From positions 43,904-107,903 of the forward strand of contig JAKCWW010000419.1 of the NCBI GenBank assembly GCA_026260175.1: a DNA stretch of 64,000 bases. Direction: 5' to 3'. Source of the stretch: Reticulitermes lucifugus. Its lineage: Eukaryota; Arthropoda; Insecta; Blattodea; Rhinotermitidae. The position numbers and the translations under genes are program-made. The notes below the pieces were generated by a model, which made no database searches, was not told where the DNA came from, and was given only the letters and a program-made list of their open reading frames with translations. This document shows positions 60,001 through 64,000 of the stretch, piece after piece; position 1 is the stretch's first letter, and every line of letters starts with the position of its first letter.

Positions 60001-62386
60001 GTTTTAGAAACTCACACTCTGCTTCTTTCAAATTAGTTTTGATATCATCCTCCAAGGTTGTATCTTCTCTTTACGTTTTCCGCATAATAAGATAAGTGCA
60101 TTTCTCATGTTCGTGATTTTCCGCTTGCCGAGTGATTCACGATTTTCACATACCACTGCAGTTTAATCGGCATCATTAAGTAACTAAAGAACCAGCCAAC
60201 AACTGAAAGTAATGTAGGAATACTTACTTGTTCGTGCCACTTAATTCGTTTATTCTGCCGGACAAGAAGTTTCATCCGATTTGAGCGTGCAACTCCGGAT
60301 AATACAAAGACAAGATGATTGGAAAGAGGAAGTTGAAGTCTTGCGTCATCGTGGGATCGAGGCTATTGGGTGAGCCGTATTTACACATCACACAGAGAGA
60401 AAGGAGTCGACGAACTCTTCTTAAAGAGTGGCTGCACACGGATAACTCTAGATGTAATGCCACCACTAACACATTTCATGTTATGTTAATGCTAATGACA
60501 GAAGGCTGGCTGTAAAATAATGACCATTAAAAGTGCTGGTCTTCCTTGCTTTGGGAGGCGATTTTCACGTAACAAGCCTACAGTCTCAAATCATACCTCC
60601 AAAAAAACATATAATATATCCATCAAGAGGTCAGCTGGTTCGTGGTTTTTACAGAAACAGTAACTGTATCTTTGTCCATTATAGTCATTCTGTGAGCGTT
60701 GAAATAGGTACACATAATTACCATTGCGGTATAAATCATTAAGAGAAGTAACTGTAATATTGCTCAATGATTTAAACAGTCACTGATGAATAAAGACATT
60801 ATCAGGTGTGAGATGAACCTTACAGCTCCGAAAACAGAACAGAACATCTGTTGGTCTCCGATGTAAAATATAAGACAAACGTAATAATACCCTATAAAAT
60901 ATCTACCCATCAAGAAATGTGCAGAAATTTAAAAGCCTACGCTTGATTTTATAATTAATTTGCTGATAGATTAACTACACTTCAATTCACTCAGCCTACC
61001 ACCTTCTTGAAACAGACTCAGTGGGAAGCTGAAAGCCCTTCGGTTGGTCAAGAACATTGCCGTCCTTCGTGTAACGTGAAGGTTCTGTACCGTATTCACA
61101 AGATGCCGCCAACTAACTGTCTCTTCATCCACAGTCATCCAGTTCAAATTCCCATCTTTCTATAACTTTAATATCTGTTTTACTATTACCCCAATATCTA
61201 CGCTCAAGTATTCCAAGTGGACTCATGCCTTGAAATGTTCACACAAAAACTATGTAATAATTTCTTATTTCCCTAATGTAAGCTAAATCTCTCGCCCATA
61301 TTAACCTTCTTGATTTTATTAAACTAATAATATATTCGTATCTATAATTTAAGAGTACTAAGTTATAGTCAAACCAACCAATGCACAATAATTACTAACA
61401 AAGTATATTTTGCAACCCCTTCATATGTTTCGGCAACCAAGTTACCATCCTCAGGGGACACACCAATGAATCACAATTATTCAAGGCATCCAGATACGCT
61501 TACATTCAGTATCACAATGAAAGCACATACGCGGCATATGTGCTTTCATGTGGTAGAAACAGGGTATTGTCTAATTTATAGCATTACATCAGCATTTGTC
61601 TGGACGGAGTGGGTAAAACCACGAAAGCCTTGGCCAGAACAGTGTGTGTCTTGGCTGAGATCGAAAGACGCGCCACCCGTGTACAAGTGAACCCTCTGTT
61701 CAAGGTGGCACGACAGGCTCCCGGTCCCGAGGAAGCACTCGGCTTGCCCAGCAACGCGACATCCATCCGCTCCGACATCACGGACACATTCTCGTGCGAG
61801 TCACGGATCTACGGCTACTACGCGGATGTGGACAACGACTGTCAGCTGTTCCACGTCTGTCTGCCGGTCCAGTTCGCCAACGGCAAAGAGCAGACTTTCA
61901 AGTGGAGCTTCATCTGCCCTGAAGAAACTGTCTTTAACCAGGTAATACACAGCTATACAATTTAGAAACCCAACCAATTTTTTCGCATCCACCACTATAA
62001 TTAGTGCACTAGTCTATTATGGAAAGGGTTATAAAAACGAGTTTACATGTAAGCATTTACGTATCTTCAGGGCAGACCACGAAAATTGGGGTACTAGGTT
62101 ACTCCGAAACTTCGGTAACTTTTATTACACGCCATACGGCATCACATCTTAAGCACAAAACATTTTAAACCTGCAAATAAAGATAAACCGTTTTGCTTCT
62201 TGTTCCATTTGATTACATGAAACGTCTGTGCCACAGGAGAGCTTCACCTGCACGCGACCAGAAGACGCAATCGCGTGCGAAGAGGCACCCCAGTACTACA
62301 GCCTCAACGAAGGTTTTGGCCAGACAGATCGACCGGTCGAGCCATCGCCAGCTCCTTCAGCTGCAGAAACGACGCAGCCTCAATAA
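51026..62386 (+). CDS. CPAP1-type cuticular protein with one peritrophin-A chitin-binding domain
   Basis: The coding exons are 51026-51065, 53654-53700, 61660-61941 and 62237-62386, with intron phases 1, 0 and 0; the total is 172 aa. The first two exons join to MSRFESIISSSVLAVITWSV, then FIAAHPKIR: a clear signal peptide that appears only after splicing, which supports the model. The third and fourth exons encode a ChtBD2 (CBM14) domain with six Cys at spacings 14, 5, 18, 12 and 8. It includes 'YGYYADVDNDCQLFHVCLPV' and the aromatic residues expected for chitin contact. The tail is Pro/Ala/Thr-rich. One domain only places it in the CPAP1 class: secreted into cuticle, binding chitin. The start of the third exon (acceptor GGCTGAG at 61659) is chosen for phase, has a weak pyrimidine tract, and is the least certain part; an extra exon in the 7.96-kb intron is possible. 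Stop TAA lies within AATAAA. Confidence 0.75.
51575..51790 (+). mobile_element. Degraded LINE 3' tail
   Basis: Starts GCAATCAAGAACATTAGGAT and GGGCTGGACAAGTGG, equivalent to 'IKSRRMRWAGHVA'. It ends with a GATGAAACTGGC segment like the other tails. Many indels. Confidence 0.5.
52736..52986 (-). mobile_element. tRNA-derived SINE, family A, copy 3
   Basis: Minus strand: GCCGATCCCAGTGGCCGCGC, B-box GGTTCGAATCC, AGAGGAGTCCTATC and a 3' tail with poly-A. Lies in intron 2 of the cuticle gene, antisense. Confidence 0.85.
53395..53600 (+). mobile_element. SINE family D copy, sense in cuticle gene intron 2
   Basis: CCATGCCATGGCTCGGATGG, a degraded B-box CGGCTTCGATCCC, then TCCATGTGGGATTTGTGGTG match the intact copy at 45634. 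It ends only about 50 bp before the acceptor of the 47-nt exon 53654-53700. Confidence 0.8.
54400..54640 (+). mobile_element. Strongly degraded LINE 3' tail
   Basis: TGGGCCATCAAATCGAATAT corresponds to 'WVIKSRRM', and GGCTCAGGATCCAATTCAGC corresponds to 'AQDRxQWR'. The middle is too changed to read. Confidence 0.4.
56285..56550 (+). mobile_element. Degraded LINE 3' tail
   Basis: AATGACTGGATGGACAGG ('MTGWTGR') followed by ACCTGAAGGATGAATACCGT, GATGAGATTCACCTTGCTCA and TTTCCGGTTCCATAAAACAT in the same order as the other tails. Frame is broken. Confidence 0.6.
56766..56911. repeat. 37-bp minisatellite, four copies
   Basis: Four units of exactly 37 bp, starting GTGAAAGAACACGCAGGAAA at 56766, 56803, 56840 and 56877. 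They differ by a few substitutions only. It is in intron 3 of the cuticle gene. Confidence 0.92.
57220..57600 (-). repeat. Probable interspersed repeat with translated-like segment
   Basis: The minus strand gives 'ASHARQVKGDDSDKKGYPGP' and 'STKNCNTRRRRRR'-like text. I associate such strings with repeats in cockroach and termite genomes, but only one copy is in this window. A G-run and GCGCCGTGTCGACTGG occur at 57473-57498; GCCGTGTCGACTTTTC also occurs at 57226-57241. Confidence 0.35.
57849..57874 (+). promoter_or_regulatory. Recursive splice-site-like sequence
   Basis: GATTTCTGTTTCGTTGCAG is directly followed by GTGAGT (junction 57868/57869). A pyrimidine-rich acceptor fused to a strong donor is the form of a zero-length exon (ratchet point). 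It lies in the 7.96-kb intron 3 on the sense strand. Use is inferred. Confidence 0.4.
58695..58990 (-). mobile_element. LINE 3' tail
   Basis: Inverted copy of the tail at 3605-3962: plus-strand CACTTGTCCCTATCCCGATC matches the 'RDRDKW' segment, and GCCACATGTCCCGCTCAACT the 'GHVAR' segment. Good nucleotide preservation, with a few indels. Confidence 0.75.
59739..59958. repeat. Perfect 110-bp tandem duplication
   Basis: 59739-59848 is repeated base for base at 59849-59958. It begins ATTTTGGGTCATATCTAATT and lies at the 3' end of a LINE tail (59840-60130, minus). Perfect identity points to a recent duplication or an assembly error. Confidence 0.95.
59840..60130 (-). mobile_element. Degraded LINE 3' tail next to tandem duplication
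   Basis: Plus-strand TTCATGAGGACCAGCCACTG and GTTTTGATATCATCCTCCAA match the layout of the other tails. The duplicated 110 bp includes its last part. Confidence 0.55.
60131..61000. other. Intronic stretch with nothing recognised
   Basis: Part of intron 3 of the cuticle gene. The two overlapping 66-codon frames at 60272-60515 have no family motif. Confidence 0.35.
61005..61330 (-). mobile_element. Degraded LINE 3' tail
   Basis: Plus-strand GGGAAGCTGAAAGCCCTTCG, TTGGTCAAGAACATTGCCGT and the closing ACCTTCTTGATTTTATTAAA follow the order of the other inverted tails. Broken frame. Confidence 0.55.
61364..61535. repeat. Single-arm copy of the palindrome family, with hammerhead-like motif
   Basis: The sequence AATGCACAATAATTACTAAC through TCAGGGGACACACCAATGAA to ATCCAGATACGCTTACATTC aligns with the arms at 11064-11353 with modest divergence. 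The minus-strand motif at 61418-61457 has core CUGAGGA, U, stem II GGUAAC/GUUGCC, GAAAC, and CCC/GGG for stem I. It lies about 125 bp before exon 61660. Confidence 0.75.
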
Positions 62387-62697
62387 AAACAGCGACGAAT
62401 CGCACGCCATATGACGAAAACACACCGCGTAATAGTATTGGGAATGTCAATGCATTACTCAGAGACTAGCATGTACTTTACATACCGGGTGAAGCAATTA
62501 AGAGTTACGAGCACTGAAACTGGAAAAGGCGAAACACAGCTGTACTGCCCCACTAAGAAATATCAGTAATATGTTGTGGAGAGAACTGGAATATCAGCAC
62601 TTCAAATGCGATTCCGAATGCCAGTGTTGTCGATAGGCTACGTTACGCATTATTTTATATCATTTAAAACAAGACGTAAAGATAATTAAAGAATAAA
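62387..62697 (+). terminator. CPAP1 gene 3' UTR and poly(A) signals
   Basis: One AATAAA overlaps the stop codon (62382-62387); another lies at 62692-62697. The second gives a 3' UTR of about 330 bases and is the more likely main signal. Confidence 0.5.
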
Positions 62698-63936
62698 CCT
62701 ACACTAAGTAGTGGGAATCTGTACAAACTTTCTCAAACTGTTGCGTAATATCTGTTACTTTCAAACGTATACTGACAATTGCTCCACCTCTACATACGCA
62801 CACAAACACCTACTACAAATTGAGGATGGGTTGAATAGGCGCCTCGTTTCACTTTCCAAATAACACTATAGGAGAAAGAAATCAGGACATAACGACAGAT
62901 TGTGCAATGTTATTTCATTTTTCCGGTGAAACACGACGCCCTTCAAGTGGCCCCTTCACCGAACGTAAAATATGATACGTGTACAGGAACTAGAGTAACG
63001 ACATAAAAAAATCTTTGATTTTGGATAGCAGTTATATGGTGAAGATTATAAAGAATGTCATTCAAAAAAACAAGCTTAATGATGAGTCTATAGGATTCCG
63101 AAAATGGCATAGCCTATTACATTAGGACTACTTGACTTCTGGATCTTGTCCATCGTCTTGTGTTCCAAAAACCACACAACAAAAACTGTGGGACTGGTCT
63201 TGAAACAAGTTTTTCCCCCGAAAGAGTGTCTTGTGTTTTTGTTCTTTAGTTTCGGTTGGTGGTATCAATTTCGATTTTGCTTTGTGTATTAGTTTATATC
63301 CTCATGGGCAATCCCATAACTTTTTTCATTGAAAGTGCTAATTTTGTCTGCTTTCGAACACTACGGGATGGACAGAGCCTAGAAGCAAAATAGGCCCCAA
63401 ACTTAATGCTGAGTGCTTATAATCCAAATATTCTTTGTATTATCAGACAATTAACAGTCAAGCCTCATCAGTTGTGCGAACATTTCGCCACATCAATTCC
63501 TCTTCCTTCTGTGGCAGTAACGCTTTCGTTGCATCATCCTGCAGTCCACTGGGCAACTTACTCCTCGCAATCATTGTGTCAGTATTACTGGCAGTTTGGT
63601 CTGTTAGTGGCCTGCTGGTGTAGGGTTCAGGCTTCGGGTTCCAGATCGACTGCATTCAGTGCAAACACTTTCCTCCTTTTTTAAAAATAAAAAAACTCCG
63701 TAAATGTGAAGAATCCAGCGTTTCGCCATGGTTCGGTTCTCGCGTTGTTCCCTCTGCTAGACACTGACTTCATTTTCACCGCCATATCAGCAAAACGAAA
63801 ATCAATCCTCAAATGATTTTCGCTTTTCAAAGATTGATTTCTAAATTCAGGCAGGTCGAGATTAGGACATTTCGACACCACTTCAGCATCCCGTATTCAG
63901 TAAACGGAATGAAACGGGCAGCCGAGTCATATAAAG
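62698..63936. other. Non-genic stretch after the cuticle gene
   Basis: No supported gene; short frames without motifs. Confidence 0.4.
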
Positions 63937-64000
63937 CAGCGGTCGCCAACCATTCGGACCTCACGGACCACTAAACTCACAATTTTGAATCCCGCGGACC
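63937..64000 (+). mobile_element. hAT-like terminal inverted repeat at window edge
   Basis: CAGCGGTCGCCAACCATTCG and the following GGACCTCACGGACCAC have the form of hAT-superfamily ends. The element would run beyond the window, so the opposite end cannot be checked. Confidence 0.45.

Larger units (their letters stand above)
53701..61659 (+). other. CPAP1 gene intron 3 (7.96 kb)
   Basis: Long GT-AG intron, counting the 5' UTR intron as the first. It contains several LINE tails, a minisatellite, a 110-bp tandem duplication and a recursive splice-like site at 57868. The segment 54660-56280 shows nothing that I recognise. Confidence 0.5.

Noticed and set aside
1-64000. CRISPR arrays, bacterial operons or prophage
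   Set aside because: No regularly spaced repeats with unique spacers; intron-containing genes and SINEs show that this is eukaryotic nuclear DNA.

Overview
This window looks like insect nuclear DNA, most probably from a cockroach or termite (Blattodea). It is AT-rich, has few genes, and carries many degraded non-LTR retrotransposon tails, several tRNA-derived SINE families and introns of several kilobases. The lineage is inferred from the repeat types and two insect-type gene families, an Osiris/DUF1676 protein and a single-domain chitin-binding cuticle protein. No database search was possible. One assembly gap of 845 N lies at 31591-32435.

Three gene models can be assembled with consistent splice phases. 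(1) 15913-21032, plus strand: a three-exon Osiris-type (DUF1676) secreted or membrane protein of 341 aa with a very unusual poly-Asp insert. (2) 34673-29790, minus strand: NDUFA8, a mitochondrial complex I accessory subunit of 175 aa in three exons with five CX9C spacings; the N gap and a nested LINE sit in its second intron. (3) 48092-62697, plus strand: a CPAP1-type cuticle protein of 172 aa with one peritrophin-A/ChtBD2 domain. It has a TATA/initiator promoter, a non-coding first exon, a signal peptide split over two exons, and a 7.96 kb intron. A fourth gene is suggested only by a first coding exon on the minus strand at 26445-26523, next to a GGCGGC promoter motif.

Layout: 1-15.8 kb has no recognised gene; it holds LINE tails, SINEs and a 733-bp palindrome. 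15.8-21.5 kb is the Osiris gene with two antisense SINEs in its introns. 21.5-26.4 kb holds a DDE transposase relic. 26.4-26.7 kb is the candidate promoter and first exon. 29.8-34.7 kb is NDUFA8. 35-48 kb is repeats: a LINE endonuclease fragment, hammerhead-like hairpins, three or more SINEs, a second transposase relic and a hAT-like end. 48-62.7 kb is the cuticle gene with many intronic repeats. The last 1.3 kb ends in a hAT-like terminus.

The most interesting non-genic signal is a scattered set of inverted-repeat elements that share a hammerhead-ribozyme-like fold: a stem I, a CUGANGA-type core, a GC-rich stem II, GAAAC, and a minimal stem III ending in GUA. At least seven loci show it, in several sequence families. 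Most have one extra U between the core and stem II. The three main genes have no obvious shared pathway, except that the Osiris and CPAP1 genes are both expected to act in cuticle formation.
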